A stretch of DNA of 64,000 bases from Paracoccus sp. (in: a-proteobacteria) (GCF_030538495.1 NZ_JAUNTW010000006.1:62001-126000); one strand, 5' to 3'; shown: positions 7,335 through 16,657, numbered from the stretch's first letter. Numbers and translations are program-made. Notes: a model not told the origin generated them from the sequence alone.

Positions 7335-7768
7335 CAGGGGAGGGTCAGGCTGCCGTCATCTGACAGCGGCCAGAACGGGTTATGCGCGATTTCCCAGACA
7401 TGCCCGTCCGGGTCCGCGACATAGCCCGAATATCCGCCCCAGAACACGGGTTGGGGGCGTTTCAGGCAGGTGGCCCCTGCGGCAAGGGCGGCGTCAAACA
7501 CCGCATCGGTTTCGGCGCGGTCGGCGCAATTCTGCGCCAGCGTCATCGCGCCGGTTCCCAGATCGGCGTCGGGCCGCCCCTGATCGGCGGCCAGTTCGTC
7601 CCGCGGAAACAGCGCCAAAGCCGCGCCGTGCATTTGGTAGAAATGAATACCCTCGGCCGTCGATGGGTGCGGCGTCCAGCCCCAATCGGCATAGAATTGG
7701 CGCGCGCGGTCCAGATCCGCGACGCCAAGGGTGATCAGGGTCACGCGTTGCCGGGGCAGGGTCATCAT
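7334..7768 (-). CDS. VOC-family (glyoxalase/dioxygenase superfamily) protein
   Basis: A 144-residue single-domain vicinal-oxygen-chelate protein. It shows the paired beta-alpha-beta-beta-beta modules, beginning VTLITLGVADLDRARQFYAD and ending in YVADPDGHVWEIAHNPFW, the typical metal-ligand Glu strand. The substrate is unknown; close relatives are annotated only as glyoxalase/bleomycin-resistance-like. Two ATGs stand in tandem at the start; AAGGA precedes them. It overlaps rarD upstream and recO downstream, so the three are probably one transcript. Confidence 0.85.
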   Translation of the reverse strand: MMTLPRQRVTLITLGVADLDRARQFYADWGWTPHPSTAEGIHFYQMHGAALALFPRDELAADQGRPDADLGTGAMTLAQNCADRAETDAVFDAALAAGATCLKRPQPVFWGGYSGYVADPDGHVWEIAHNPFWPLSDDGSLTLP

Positions 7769-8700
7769 TGCATCCTTTTCGTTGTTGTGCTGCGGGTCAT
7801 GCGTCGGCGCGCGCCCGCCTGCCGGATCAGCGCCACGGAATAGATGATCAGCGCGGCCCAGATCATCGGAAACGCAATCACCCGCGCCCCGTCAAAGGGT
7901 TCGTGAAACAGCAGCACCGCGATCAGGAAAATCATCGTCGGCGCGATGTATTGCAGCACGCCGATGGTGGACAGGCGCACCTGTTTCGCCGCATTGGCAT
8001 ACATCAGCAGCGGCACGGCGGTGACCACGCCGCAGCCCATCAGCAGCGCGGTATCGGTCAGGTTGGTGCCGAAATGGCCGCTTCCCTGCGCCGTCATCCA
8101 GCCGATGATCCCCAGCGCAATGGGGGTCAGCAGCAACACTTCCAGCGTGAAGCCCTGGTTCGGCCCCAGCGGCAGGCGCTTTTTGCAGAACGCGTAAATG
8201 CCCCAGGACAGGGTTAACCCCAAGGCGACGATGGGCAACCGCCCCGCCTGCACGGTCAGCACCACAACCGCCGCCGCCGCCAGAACCACGGCGGCCAATT
8301 GCGCCCGCGACAGCCGTTCGCGCAGCAAGGTGGCGCCCAAAAGCACGCTGAACAGCGGGTTTATGTAATACCCTAACGCCGCCTCCATCGCCTGATTGTT
8401 GGCGATGGCCCAGACATAGATCAGCCAGTTCGCCGAAATCAGCAGCGCGGTGATGACGGCCATCACCAGCAGGCGCGGCGTGCGCAGGGCGTCGCGCACC
8501 TGTCCCGCGCGGCCCTGCCAGATCAGCACCCCCGCCGCAATCGGCAGGGACCAGATGACACGATGGGCGATCACCTCGACCGGGGGGATGTGGGCTAAGC
8601 CCTTCATATAGAGCGGCAAAAACCCCCAGATGACATAGGTGGCCACGGCCAGCATCAGGCCGGTGGGCGAATCGGTGTTGTGATCGGGTGTCGCGTTCAT
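7765..8700 (-). CDS. rarD: EamA-family transporter RarD
   Basis: An inner-membrane protein of the drug/metabolite transporter superfamily with about ten transmembrane helices. The opening GLMLAVATYVIWGFLPLYMKGL and the segments EVIAHRVIWSLP, NWLIYVWAI and ALGYYINPL are characteristic of RarD. The substrate is not established. The start at 8700 (MNATPDHN) was preferred over an upstream in-frame ATG whose extra 20 residues do not match family starts. Its stop overlaps the VOC start in ATGA. Confidence 0.9.
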   Translation of the reverse strand: MNATPDHNTDSPTGLMLAVATYVIWGFLPLYMKGLAHIPPVEVIAHRVIWSLPIAAGVLIWQGRAGQVRDALRTPRLLVMAVITALLISANWLIYVWAIANNQAMEAALGYYINPLFSVLLGATLLRERLSRAQLAAVVLAAAAVVVLTVQAGRLPIVALGLTLSWGIYAFCKKRLPLGPNQGFTLEVLLLTPIALGIIGWMTAQGSGHFGTNLTDTALLMGCGVVTAVPLLMYANAAKQVRLSTIGVLQYIAPTMIFLIAVLLFHEPFDGARVIAFPMIWAALIIYSVALIRQAGARRRMTRSTTTKRMQ

Positions 8701-8741
8701 AGGGGCAGCTAATCGCGGCTCTGCGCCGGTTGCAAGCGGCG

Positions 8742-9113
8742 TCAGACCCGCGAGACCCACGCCCGCCGCCAGTCCGGGGCGGGGGTATCGTCGGGCCAGT
8801 ATTCGCGTTGCCGCGCGATCAGGCCGTTTTCGACGTGGTGAAAGGTCACGGCGCGGGCGGTCATCTGACCGTCGCTGACCACCGTATCGGTGACGACCTG
8901 CGCGCCGTCTGCGATCAGGGTTTGCACGTCAAACCGCCACGGCCCGCCGGGATAGGCGTGATTGAGCGCCGCGAAATCCGCCCGGCCCCGGATCAATTCC
9001 CCCGATTGCGGCCAGATGATTTCGACATCGGGCGCCAGCCAGTCGGCCGCGCGGGCAAAGTCATTGCTGCGCATCGCGTCCCAATAGCCGGTGACAATCT
9101 GGGCGGGGGTCAT
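8742..9113 (-). CDS. SnoaL-like / NTF2-fold protein
   Basis: A 123-residue protein of the NTF2-like superfamily: helix IVTGYWDAMRSNDFARAADWLAPDVEI, then strands with GELIRGRADFAALNHAYPGG and a C-terminal VTFHHVENGLIARQREYWPDD. Family members are small-molecule isomerases, hydrolases or binding proteins, so no precise role can be given. It is 41 bp upstream of rarD on the same strand and may be the first gene of that transcript. The 228 bp upstream of it (9114-9341) show no gene or clear signal. Confidence 0.8.
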   Translation of the reverse strand: MTPAQIVTGYWDAMRSNDFARAADWLAPDVEIIWPQSGELIRGRADFAALNHAYPGGPWRFDVQTLIADGAQVVTDTVVSDGQMTARAVTFHHVENGLIARQREYWPDDTPAPDWRRAWVSRV

Positions 9114-9341
9114 GGGGGGCCTTTGGTTGTTATGCGCAGCTTATGGGCTGGGGGCGGCGCAGGCAAGGCGGCGTTTGGCCCGTTGCCGCGCCGCGACCCG
9201 ATACGAAGGCGTCGCGCCGTGACGTATTATGCCAAGATGCTTTGCCCTTGCCGCGACTCTGGCCCCTCCGCGGCTGCCTGACCCGAGCCGTCACGCATCA
9301 CGATCCACCTTGGCGGCCGTTCACATCGTGCAACGCCCCCC

Positions 9342-10790
9342 TTACGGCGCCGTATCCGCATCCGCCGGCAGGTCCGGGGCATCCGTATCGCTTGGCACAT
9401 CCGGGTCAGCCGTCACCAGACGGTTGTCATCCCATTCGCCGCCCGCGACCTGCCCCGTGGCGTAACGCATCACGCCCTGACCCTGGCGGCGGCCTGCGAC
9501 GAAATGGCCTTCGTAGCGGTCTCCGGTCGCATAGGTGGCCACGCCCTGCCCGTCGATTTCGCCGCCCTGCCAGCCGCCTTCATAGATGAAGCCGTCCGGC
9601 GTGGTCAGTTTGCCCTGACCCTGACGCAGCCCGTTCACAAATTCGCCCGTGTAAACCGTGCCATCGGGATAGGTCGCCTGCCCGCGCCCGTGGCGCTGTC
9701 CGTCCTGCCATGCGCCGTTATAGACGTAGCCGTCGGGATAGCTCATCCGGCCCTGACCGTGGTTGCGGGCGTCGCGAAAGCTGCCTTCGTAGATCATGCC
9801 GTTGGCATAGGTCGCGCGGCCTTCGCCCTGAATGACGCCCGCCGACCACGCCCCGTCATAGGTCGCGCCATCGGGATAGGTGATGCGGCCATGGCCATCG
9901 GGGCGATCGGCCCGCATCTGCCCCAGATAGATGGATCCGTCGGGATAGGTGATCTGGCCGCGCCCCTGCATCCGACCCTCGGCCCATTCACCGACATAGA
10001 CAAAGCCGTCCGCCCCGGTGAATGTCCCCTGCCCCTGACGGCGATCATTCACAAATTCGCCGTCATACACATCGCCATTGGCATAGGTGGCGACGCCGCG
10101 GCCTTGGCGGCGGCCTCCGTCCAGCTGGCCTTCGTAGCGGTCGCCGGTGGGCTGTTCTAATACGCCGGTTCCGGCCATCTGGCCCGCCGCCCACACCCCG
10201 TCATAGGTCAGACCGTCCGCCATCACCAACCGCCCCCGGCCCGCGCGCTGACCGGCCAGCATCGCGCCCGTATAGGTCGCGCCATCGGGATAGGTGATCT
10301 GTGCCGCGCCCTCTTTCACGCCGGCCTTCCAATCGCCGTCATAGCGGTATCCGTTGGGCTGAGTCAGAACGCCCCGGCCTTCGTGCAGGCCGTTGCGGAA
10401 CGCGCCGTAATAGACCGATCCATTCGCGTAATGCGCCACGCCCTGCCCGGTGATGTCGCCCGCGACCCATTCGCCTTCGTAGGTGCCGCCATCGGCATAG
10501 GTGATATGCCCCACCCCGTCCGGCTTGCCCGCCGTGAAATGCCCACGATAGACCGACCCGTTGGGGAATTGCGCGACGCCTTGGCCCATGATCTGACCTT
10601 CGACCCAATCGCCCTGATATTGATAGCCGTTCGGCAGGGTGTAACTGCCCTGCCCGTGCTGCAAGCCGTTGCGAAACGTGCCTTCGTAAACGCCGCCATC
10701 GTCATAGTGTTTGGTCACGACCTGAGCGGCCCCGATGCCCGCCATGACCGCCCATGCACATAAGATCACAGATGCCCGTTTCAGCGTCAT
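9342..10790 (-). CDS. Secreted MORN-repeat protein (18 repeats)
   Basis: A 482-residue protein with a signal peptide (about residues 1-22, MTLKRASVILCAWAVMAGIGAA) followed by 18 consecutive 23-residue MORN repeats of the type YxGxWxxGxxxGxGxxxYxdGxx and a partial nineteenth. It ends in an acidic Asp/Pro-rich tail. MORN arrays form an elongated beta-sheet ribbon and often bind lipids or scaffold proteins; here the signal peptide points to the periplasm or cell surface. It stands alone, divergent from nadE across 121 bp that must hold both promoters. The repeats are unusually uniform in length, with no insertion between units. Confidence 0.88.
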   Translation of the reverse strand: MTLKRASVILCAWAVMAGIGAAQVVTKHYDDGGVYEGTFRNGLQHGQGSYTLPNGYQYQGDWVEGQIMGQGVAQFPNGSVYRGHFTAGKPDGVGHITYADGGTYEGEWVAGDITGQGVAHYANGSVYYGAFRNGLHEGRGVLTQPNGYRYDGDWKAGVKEGAAQITYPDGATYTGAMLAGQRAGRGRLVMADGLTYDGVWAAGQMAGTGVLEQPTGDRYEGQLDGGRRQGRGVATYANGDVYDGEFVNDRRQGQGTFTGADGFVYVGEWAEGRMQGRGQITYPDGSIYLGQMRADRPDGHGRITYPDGATYDGAWSAGVIQGEGRATYANGMIYEGSFRDARNHGQGRMSYPDGYVYNGAWQDGQRHGRGQATYPDGTVYTGEFVNGLRQGQGKLTTPDGFIYEGGWQGGEIDGQGVATYATGDRYEGHFVAGRRQGQGVMRYATGQVAGGEWDDNRLVTADPDVPSDTDAPDLPADADTAP

Positions 10791-10911
10791 GGTGTTGCCC
10801 TCGCCTGTTTGGGACGTGTTTATCCGATCCGTGACCGGGGCGCAAAGGCCGACTTTTCACCCAGCCCAGGTTGGCGTATCACAAGGACGGATCAACCGCC
10901 AAAGGCCCGCT

Positions 10912-12570
10912 ATGACCGACCGTTTCCGCCTGACGATTGCGCAACTCAACGCCACCGTGGGCGATTTGCCCGGCAACGCCGCCCGCGCGCGGGATGCGTG
11001 GGAACAGGGGCGTGCGGCGGGGGCCGATCTGGTCGCGCTGCCCGAAATGTTCCTGACCGGATACCAGACGCAGGATTTGGTTCTGAAACCCGCCTTTGTC
11101 CGCGACGCGGTGCAGGCGGTGATGCAGTTGGGCGCGGATTGCGCCGATGGCCCGGCAATTGCCGTCGGCGCGCCTTGGGCCGAGGATGGGAAACTGTTCA
11201 ACGCCTATTGGGTCTTTCAGGGCGGCGAACTGATCGCGCGGGTGCTGAAACACCATCTGCCATTCAAACAGCTGTTCGACGAATTGCGGCTGTTTGATGC
11301 GGGGCCGGTCAGCGGGCCGTATCAGATCGGCGCCGCGCGGATCGGGTCGCCCATTTGCGAAGACGGCTGGTATCCCGATGTCTGCGAAACGCTGGCCGAA
11401 ACCGGGGCGCAGATTTTGATCTCGCCCAACGGGTCGCCCTATCACCGGGGGAAACTGGACCTGCGCATGGGGCATATGGTGGGCCGCGTGGTCGAAACCG
11501 GGCTGCCGCTGGTTTACGTCAATCTGGTGGGCGGGCAGGATGACCAGATCTATGACGGGGCCAGCTTTGTTCTGAATCCCGGTGGTCATAAGGTCGTGCA
11601 ACTGCCCGCCTTTGTCGAATCGGTGGCGCATGTGGATTTCACGCATGACCCCGATGGCTGGCGCGCGGAACCCGGCCTGATGGCGGATCAGCCCGACGCA
11701 TGGGAACAGGATTATCAGGCCATGGTGCTGGGCCTGCGCGATTATCTGCGCAAATCCGGGTTCAAACGGGTGGTTCTGGGCATGTCGGGGGGGATTGATT
11801 CCGCGCTTGTCGCCACAATCGCCGCCGATGCGATTGGCCCCGACAATGTGCGCTGCGTCATGTTGCCGTCGGAATACACATCACAGGCCAGTCTGGATGA
11901 CGCCGCCGAATGTGCGGGGCTGATTGGCGCGCGGCTGGACACCGTGCGCATCGACGGCGCGCGCGATGCTGTGGCGGGGGCTTTAGATCACCTGATGGCT
12001 GGCACCACCCCCGACATCACCGAAGAAAACATCCAGTCCCGCCTGCGCGGGGTCATGCTGATGGCGCTGTCCAATAAGTTTGGCGAAATGCTGTTAACCA
12101 CCGGCAATAAATCCGAGGTCGCCGTGGGCTATGCGACGATTTACGGCGATATGGCGGGGGGCTATAACCCCATCAAAGATCTGTATAAAACCCGCGTCTT
12201 TGAAACCTGCCGCTGGCGCAACACCCATCATCGCGACTGGATGCTGGGCCGCGCGGGAAAGGTGATCCCCGATCAGATCATCACCAAGCCCCCGTCGGCC
12301 GAGCTGCGCCCCGATCAGAAGGATCAGGACAGCCTGCCGCCCTATGACGTGCTGGACGCGATCCTTGAAGGGTTGATCGAACGCGACCAATCCATTGCCG
12401 AACTGGTCGCGCAGGGCTTTGACCCCGACACCCTGCGTCAGGTGGAAAAACTGATCTATATCAGCGAATGGAAACGCTATCAGGCGGCCCCCGGGCCGCG
12501 CATTTCGACGCGGGCGTTCTGGCTGGACCGGCGCTATCCTCTGGTCAATCGGTGGCGGGACCGGGGGTGA
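10912..12570 (+). CDS. nadE: Glutamine-hydrolysing NAD+ synthase
   Basis: Converts nicotinate adenine dinucleotide to NAD+ with ATP, using ammonia from glutamine. The 552 residues hold an N-terminal nitrilase-type glutaminase domain (VALPEMFLTGY with the catalytic Glu, HHLPFK with the Lys, PICEDGW with the Cys) and a C-terminal synthetase domain with the P-loop SGGIDSALVATIA. The ATG at 10912 was chosen because the protein begins there with the nitrilase strand (MTDRFRLTIAQLNATVGD); the longer open frame upstream overlaps the promoter region. It is monocistronic and followed by repeat copy (c). Confidence 0.95.
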   Translation: MTDRFRLTIAQLNATVGDLPGNAARARDAWEQGRAAGADLVALPEMFLTGYQTQDLVLKPAFVRDAVQAVMQLGADCADGPAIAVGAPWAEDGKLFNAYWVFQGGELIARVLKHHLPFKQLFDELRLFDAGPVSGPYQIGAARIGSPICEDGWYPDVCETLAETGAQILISPNGSPYHRGKLDLRMGHMVGRVVETGLPLVYVNLVGGQDDQIYDGASFVLNPGGHKVVQLPAFVESVAHVDFTHDPDGWRAEPGLMADQPDAWEQDYQAMVLGLRDYLRKSGFKRVVLGMSGGIDSALVATIAADAIGPDNVRCVMLPSEYTSQASLDDAAECAGLIGARLDTVRIDGARDAVAGALDHLMAGTTPDITEENIQSRLRGVMLMALSNKFGEMLLTTGNKSEVAVGYATIYGDMAGGYNPIKDLYKTRVFETCRWRNTHHRDWMLGRAGKVIPDQIITKPPSAELRPDQKDQDSLPPYDVLDAILEGLIERDQSIAELVAQGFDPDTLRQVEKLIYISEWKRYQAAPGPRISTRAFWLDRRYPLVNRWRDRG

Positions 12571-12593
12571 GGGCCGGACCGGGGGAGAGCGGC

Positions 12594-12645
12594 CCGGGGG
12601 TTTCACACCCCCGGACCCCCGTGGGATATTTTTACCAAGATGAAA
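12594..12645 (+). repeat. Dispersed palindromic element, single-arm copy (c)
   Basis: CCGGGGG-TTTCACA-CCCCCGG hairpin followed by ACCCCCGTGGGATATTTTTA and CCAAGATGAAA. It is nearly identical to the left arm of copy (b). It is oriented as a terminator for nadE and ends 2 bp before the 3' end of the convergent FAD oxidoreductase gene. Confidence 0.7.
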
Positions 12646-12647
12646 GG

Positions 12648-13667
12648 TCAGGTCAGCCGGAACATATCCGGGATGCGGTCGGTGCCGGTCAGGATCAGGT
12701 CGGCCATCATATCCGCGATGATCGGGGCCATGCCGAAGCCGATCTTGAAGCCTCCGTTCGCGACGAACTGCCCCGGGCGTCCGGGCCATGCGCCGATCAG
12801 CGGTGCGCGGGATTGCGCGCGGGGGCGGATGCCGGCCCAGCGGTCGATCACCGGGGCGTTGTTGAGCGCGGGGCAGATGGCGCGCGCGCGGGTCAGCAGG
12901 TCATCCAGCTGATCGTCGGGGTCGGTGTGGGCGTAGCTGTTTTCCGATGTGGACCCGACCGCCGTTGTTCCGTCCGCATGAGGCACAATATGGATGCCGT
13001 CCGCGAAAATCTGCGGGCTGTGGGGCGCGGCATAGTCCAGCAGCAGCGATTGCCCCTTGACCCCCTGACCGATTTTGCGGCCCAGATCGCGGGTCAGGTC
13101 GTGCAGCCCGTCCGTTCCTGTGGCCCACAGTGTCGCGGTGTCGGGGATGTGCTGTTCGGTGATCGTGCCGCCCTCTGCCCGGATCGCCGCGGTCAGTGCG
13201 CGCAGTGCCGCGCGGGGGTTCAGCCGCGCCGTCAGATCGTCATGCAGCCACAGACCCGTGGGGCTGTCCGGGGCCAGCGGCGTGTCCGGGTCGCGGATCA
13301 GCGCCATGCCCAATCCTTCGGGCCAGTGCCGCGCCGCCCCCGCGATGCGGTCGGCCAGACGGTCCGCCGTTGCCCTGTCCGGCACGGGTTGCAGCCGCCC
13401 CGTGCGGCCATAGCCCGACGCCACCCCGCCCGCCTGTTCGACCCCCGCCCAGAAATCCGGTGCGGCCAGCAGGCTGTCCAGTTGCAGCGCCTTTTTGATG
13501 TTCCACGTGTCGGGCGCGTGAGGGGCCAGTGCGCCGACATGCCCGCCCGATGATCCCGCGCCGATGCGGTCGCGTTCGACCACCTGCACCTCTGCCCCGC
13601 GCCGGATCAGCGCCCATGCGCAGGCCAGCCCCAAAACTCCGCCACCTGCGACGATCCGCCTTGCCAT
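12648..13667 (-). CDS. FAD-dependent oxidoreductase (DAO/glycine-oxidase family), possible MnmC C-domain counterpart
   Basis: A 339-residue flavoenzyme of the D-amino-acid-oxidase fold. The N-terminal dinucleotide site is GGGVLGLACAWALIRRG with the acidic end VVERD; the C-terminal FAD-contact region is ANGGFKIGFGMAP. The start at 13667 gives the usual N-terminus (MARRIVAGGGVLG). It is divergent from mnmD with a 28 bp gap. In gammaproteobacterial MnmC the methyltransferase and an FAD oxidoreductase of this family are fused. This gene could therefore supply the cmnm5U-to-nm5U step, but sequence alone does not separate it from a general amino-acid oxidase. Confidence 0.8.
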   Translation of the reverse strand: MARRIVAGGGVLGLACAWALIRRGAEVQVVERDRIGAGSSGGHVGALAPHAPDTWNIKKALQLDSLLAAPDFWAGVEQAGGVASGYGRTGRLQPVPDRATADRLADRIAGAARHWPEGLGMALIRDPDTPLAPDSPTGLWLHDDLTARLNPRAALRALTAAIRAEGGTITEQHIPDTATLWATGTDGLHDLTRDLGRKIGQGVKGQSLLLDYAAPHSPQIFADGIHIVPHADGTTAVGSTSENSYAHTDPDDQLDDLLTRARAICPALNNAPVIDRWAGIRPRAQSRAPLIGAWPGRPGQFVANGGFKIGFGMAPIIADMMADLILTGTDRIPDMFRLT

Positions 13668-13695
13668 ATGCGCGTCCTTTGCCCACAACACCGGA

Positions 13696-14367
13696 ATGTG
13701 TGATCTATCCCAAACCACGACAAAAGACGAGCCTGTGAACTGGCGCGAGGGCGGCGTGCCGGTGTCCGAACGCTTTGACGATCCGTATTTCAGTCTGGCC
13801 GGGGGCTTGGCCGAAACGCGGCATGTGTTTTTGGACGGCAACGATTTGCCCGCGCGACTGGTCCCCGGTTTTCATGTCGCGGAACTGGGGTTCGGAACCG
13901 GGCTGAACTGTCTGGCCTTGGCGCAGATCGCGACGGTTCCGGTGCGCATGACCAGCTTCGAGGGGTTTCCCCTGTCGGTGCCGCAACTGGCGCAGGCCCA
14001 TGCCGCCTTTCCCGAACTGGCCGAATGGGCGGCGCAATTGCGCGCAGGCTGGGGCGCGGCGCAGTTTGACGTTGGCATGGTCCGCGTTCAGATCATCGGC
14101 GGCGATGTGCGCGACGCGCTGCCCGCATGGGGCGGGCGGGCGGATGCGTGGTTTCTGGACGGGTTTTCCCCGGCGAAAAACCCGCAGATGTGGGGCGATG
14201 ACCTGATGGCGCAGGTGGGCGCGCATACCGCGCCGGGCGGCACATTCGCGACCTATACCGCCGCTGGTTTCGTGCGCCGCGCATTGGAAAGCGCGGGGTT
14301 TGCCGTGGAACGCCGCCCCGGATTTGGCCGCAAACGGCATATGAGCGTGGGGCGCATCACCGCCTGA
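13696..14367 (+). CDS. mnmD: tRNA 5-methylaminomethyl-2-thiouridine methyltransferase MnmD
   Basis: SAM-dependent methyltransferase for the last step of mnm5(s2)U34 in tRNA anticodons. The 223-residue protein matches the MnmC N-terminal domain: [23 protein letters not shown], the SAM motif [12 protein letters not shown] and the diagnostic [15 protein letters not shown]. It is stand-alone, without the fused oxidoreductase. The start at MCDLSQ gives a plausible N-terminus 16 residues ahead of the conserved [10 protein letters not shown]; a GTG at that Asn-Trp segment is an alternative. Its 3' end overlaps the convergent rhomboid gene by 11 bp. Confidence 0.9.
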   Translation: MCDLSQTTTKDEPVNWREGGVPVSERFDDPYFSLAGGLAETRHVFLDGNDLPARLVPGFHVAELGFGTGLNCLALAQIATVPVRMTSFEGFPLSVPQLAQAHAAFPELAEWAAQLRAGWGAAQFDVGMVRVQIIGGDVRDALPAWGGRADAWFLDGFSPAKNPQMWGDDLMAQVGAHTAPGGTFATYTAAGFVRRALESAGFAVERRPGFGRKRHMSVGRITA

Positions 14368-15079
14368 CGCGCGGCACCCGGCTGCCCGGATAAACCGCAT
14401 CGGGATGGGGCGGGTGGCCGTGGGTGCGGCTCCAGAATCCCGGCCCGCCGAGGCGCAGAAACAGCGGCACCGTCAGCGCCAGCCCCGCGAGAAATCCGCC
14501 GGCATGCGCCCAATAGGCGACCCCGCCCTGATCGCCCGGCATCGAAAACCCGCCAAACAGTTGAATGGCAAACCACACGCCCAGCGTGATCCATGCCGGG
14601 ATCGAAAACACGCGGAAAAAGATGATAAAGATGAACAGCACATCCACCCGCGCGCGCGGAAACAGCAGCAGATAGCCGCCCATCACCCCCGCAATCGCGC
14701 CCGATGCGCCGATCATCGGAATCATCGAATTGGGGTCAGCCACAATCTGCGCGCCCGCCGCCAACAGCCCCGCCGCCAGATAGAACAGCAGGAATCCCAG
14801 ATGGCCCAGCTGGTCCTCTAGATTGTCGCCGAAAATCCACAGAAACAGCATATTCCCGGCCAGATGCAGAAACCCGCCATGCAGGAACATATGCGTGACC
14901 AGCCCGCCCCACATATCGCCCTGCGTGACCGCCCCGGCATAGAGCGCGTTCTGCACCCACCAGATTTCCCCCGCCGTTCCGGGCAGCGTGGCGATATACA
15001 GCGCCACATTTGCGGCAATCAACGCCCAGGTGACCCAAGGCGTGCGTTCAGACGGGTTGTGATCGCGAAACGGAAACAT
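14357..15079 (-). CDS. Rhomboid-family intramembrane serine protease
   Basis: A polytopic inner-membrane protease cleaving transmembrane segments of substrate proteins. The 240 residues have about six to seven helices. The catalytic dyad is S126 in GASGAIAGV and H192 in [10 protein letters not shown], and [24 protein letters not shown] is the family's first-loop/second-helix signature. The start at [12 protein letters not shown] matches relatives; the longer upstream frame reads through repeat copy (d). Substrates cannot be inferred. Confidence 0.92.
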   Translation of the reverse strand: MFPFRDHNPSERTPWVTWALIAANVALYIATLPGTAGEIWWVQNALYAGAVTQGDMWGGLVTHMFLHGGFLHLAGNMLFLWIFGDNLEDQLGHLGFLLFYLAAGLLAAGAQIVADPNSMIPMIGASGAIAGVMGGYLLLFPRARVDVLFIFIIFFRVFSIPAWITLGVWFAIQLFGGFSMPGDQGGVAYWAHAGGFLAGLALTVPLFLRLGGPGFWSRTHGHPPHPDAVYPGSRVPRVRR

Positions 15080-15170
15080 GCCCGCAGCATGGCGCGCAGT
15101 CGTATGGGGCGCAAGGGGCCGCGAGGGGGGCGCGGACATGCGAGGCGTGGTGAAAACCTGATGGGCGGAA

Positions 15171-15215
15171 CCGGGGCCAGCCCCGGACCCCGGGATATTT
15201 CGGCACAAGAGAGAG
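15171..15215 (+). repeat. Dispersed palindromic element, single-arm copy (d), upstream of genes
   Basis: CCGGGGCCAGCCCCGGACCCC followed by GGGATATTTCGGCACAAGAGA. Unlike the other copies it lies in a divergent spacer, between the starts of the rhomboid gene (reverse) and gabT (forward), not behind a gene. The rest of 15080-15386 holds the two promoters and no gene. Confidence 0.6.
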
Positions 15216-15386
15216 GTGGAGTTCGACGCCGGTGGGGCGGCATGTGCCGCACAGGCTGGCAGGTTCATGTGGGCAGGCGGCGGTCAATCAGCGTGGGGGG
15301 GCGGCGCGCGCGGCGGACCATCCCCCTTGATTGCTGGGCCGCGCAGGGCCTAGACAGGGGCATCACATCTGCCGGGGGGAATCCTG

Positions 15387-16655
15387 ATGACCACACTGAC
15401 CGACCGCAAAAACGCCGCCATTTCGCGCGGCGTGGGCATGACAACGCAGGTCTATGCCGACCGCGCCGAAAACTCGGAGATCTGGGATCAGGACGGGAAT
15501 CGCTACATCGATTTTGCCGCCGGAATTGCCGTGGTGAATACCGGTCACCGGCACCCCCGCATCGTGCAGGCCGTGACCGAACAGCTGGGCCGGTTCACCC
15601 ATACCTGCCATCAGGTCGTGCCGTATGAAAACTATGTCGCCTTGGCGGAACGGCTGAATGATCTGGTGCCGGGGGATTTCGATAAGAAAACCATCTTTGC
15701 CACCACCGGGGCCGAGGCCGTTGAAAACGCCATCAAAATTGCGCGTTACTACACCGGGCGTCCGGGCGTGGTCAGCTTTGCGGGCGGGTTTCATGGCCGC
15801 ACCTTTATGGGCATGGCGCTGACGGGCAAGGTCGCGCCTTACAAAGCGGGCTTTGGGCCGATGATGCCGGATGTGTGGCATCTGCCGTTCCCGAACCCGC
15901 TGCATGGCGTCACCGCCGAGGACGCGCTGAAGGCGCTGCATCAGCTGTTCAAGGCCGATCTGGAACCCGCCCGCATCGCCGCCATCATCGTGGAACCCGT
16001 GCAGGGCGAAGGCGGGTTTTATGAGGTGCCGACCGCCTTTATGGCGGAATTGCGCGGCCTGTGCGACAAACACGGTATGTTGCTGATCGCGGATGAGGTT
16101 CAGACCGGTTTCGCCCGCACCGGAAAACTGTTCGCCATGGAACATCACGGGGTGGTGGCCGACATCGTGACCATGGCCAAGGGTCTGGGCGGCGGTCTGC
16201 CCATCAGCGCGGTGACCGGCCGGGCCGAGGTGATGGACGCGCCGCATCCGGGCGGTTTGGGCGGCACCTATGCGGGCAATCCGCTGGGGGTCGCGGCAGC
16301 ACATGCGGTTCTGGACATTATCGCGGACGAAGACCTGTGCAACCGCGCCACCCAACTGGGCCAGCGGCTGAAACAGCGTCTGGCGGCGGCGCGCGAAAAT
16401 GTGCCGGAAATCGCCGATATTCGCGGCCCCGGTTTCATGAATGCGGTCGAATTTAACCTGCCCGACACCGACACTCCGGCCCCCGATTTCGCGAACCGCG
16501 TCCGGCAAGAGGCCTTGGATCGCGGCCTGATCCTGCTGACCTGCGGCGTTTACGGCAATGTGATCCGTTTCCTTGCGCCGCTGACGATCCCGGATGATGT
16601 CTTTGCCGAAGCCTTGGACATTCTGGACGCGTCCCTGATCGCCGCGCGGGGGTGA
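15387..16655 (+). CDS. gabT: 4-aminobutyrate aminotransferase
   Basis: Class-III PLP-dependent aminotransferase converting 4-aminobutyrate and 2-oxoglutarate to succinate semialdehyde and glutamate. The 422 residues include ATTGAEAVENAIKIAR, IVEPVQGEGGF, the cofactor Asp in LIADEVQTGFARTG and the PLP Lys265 in TMAKGLGGGLPIS. Length and N-terminus (TDRKNAAISRGVGM) fit GabT better than ArgD. No gabD lies beside it here; it is a single gene between divergent rhomboid and convergent MFS genes. Related omega-amino-acid substrates remain possible. Confidence 0.88.
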   Translation: MTTLTDRKNAAISRGVGMTTQVYADRAENSEIWDQDGNRYIDFAAGIAVVNTGHRHPRIVQAVTEQLGRFTHTCHQVVPYENYVALAERLNDLVPGDFDKKTIFATTGAEAVENAIKIARYYTGRPGVVSFAGGFHGRTFMGMALTGKVAPYKAGFGPMMPDVWHLPFPNPLHGVTAEDALKALHQLFKADLEPARIAAIIVEPVQGEGGFYEVPTAFMAELRGLCDKHGMLLIADEVQTGFARTGKLFAMEHHGVVADIVTMAKGLGGGLPISAVTGRAEVMDAPHPGGLGGTYAGNPLGVAAAHAVLDIIADEDLCNRATQLGQRLKQRLAAARENVPEIADIRGPGFMNAVEFNLPDTDTPAPDFANRVRQEALDRGLILLTCGVYGNVIRFLAPLTIPDDVFAEALDILDASLIAARG

Positions 16656-16657
16656 TC

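Noticed and set aside
9342..10790. Regular DNA repeats of about 69 bp, considered as a satellite or CRISPR
   Set aside because: They are codon-in-frame MORN repeats inside one open gene with a signal peptide.
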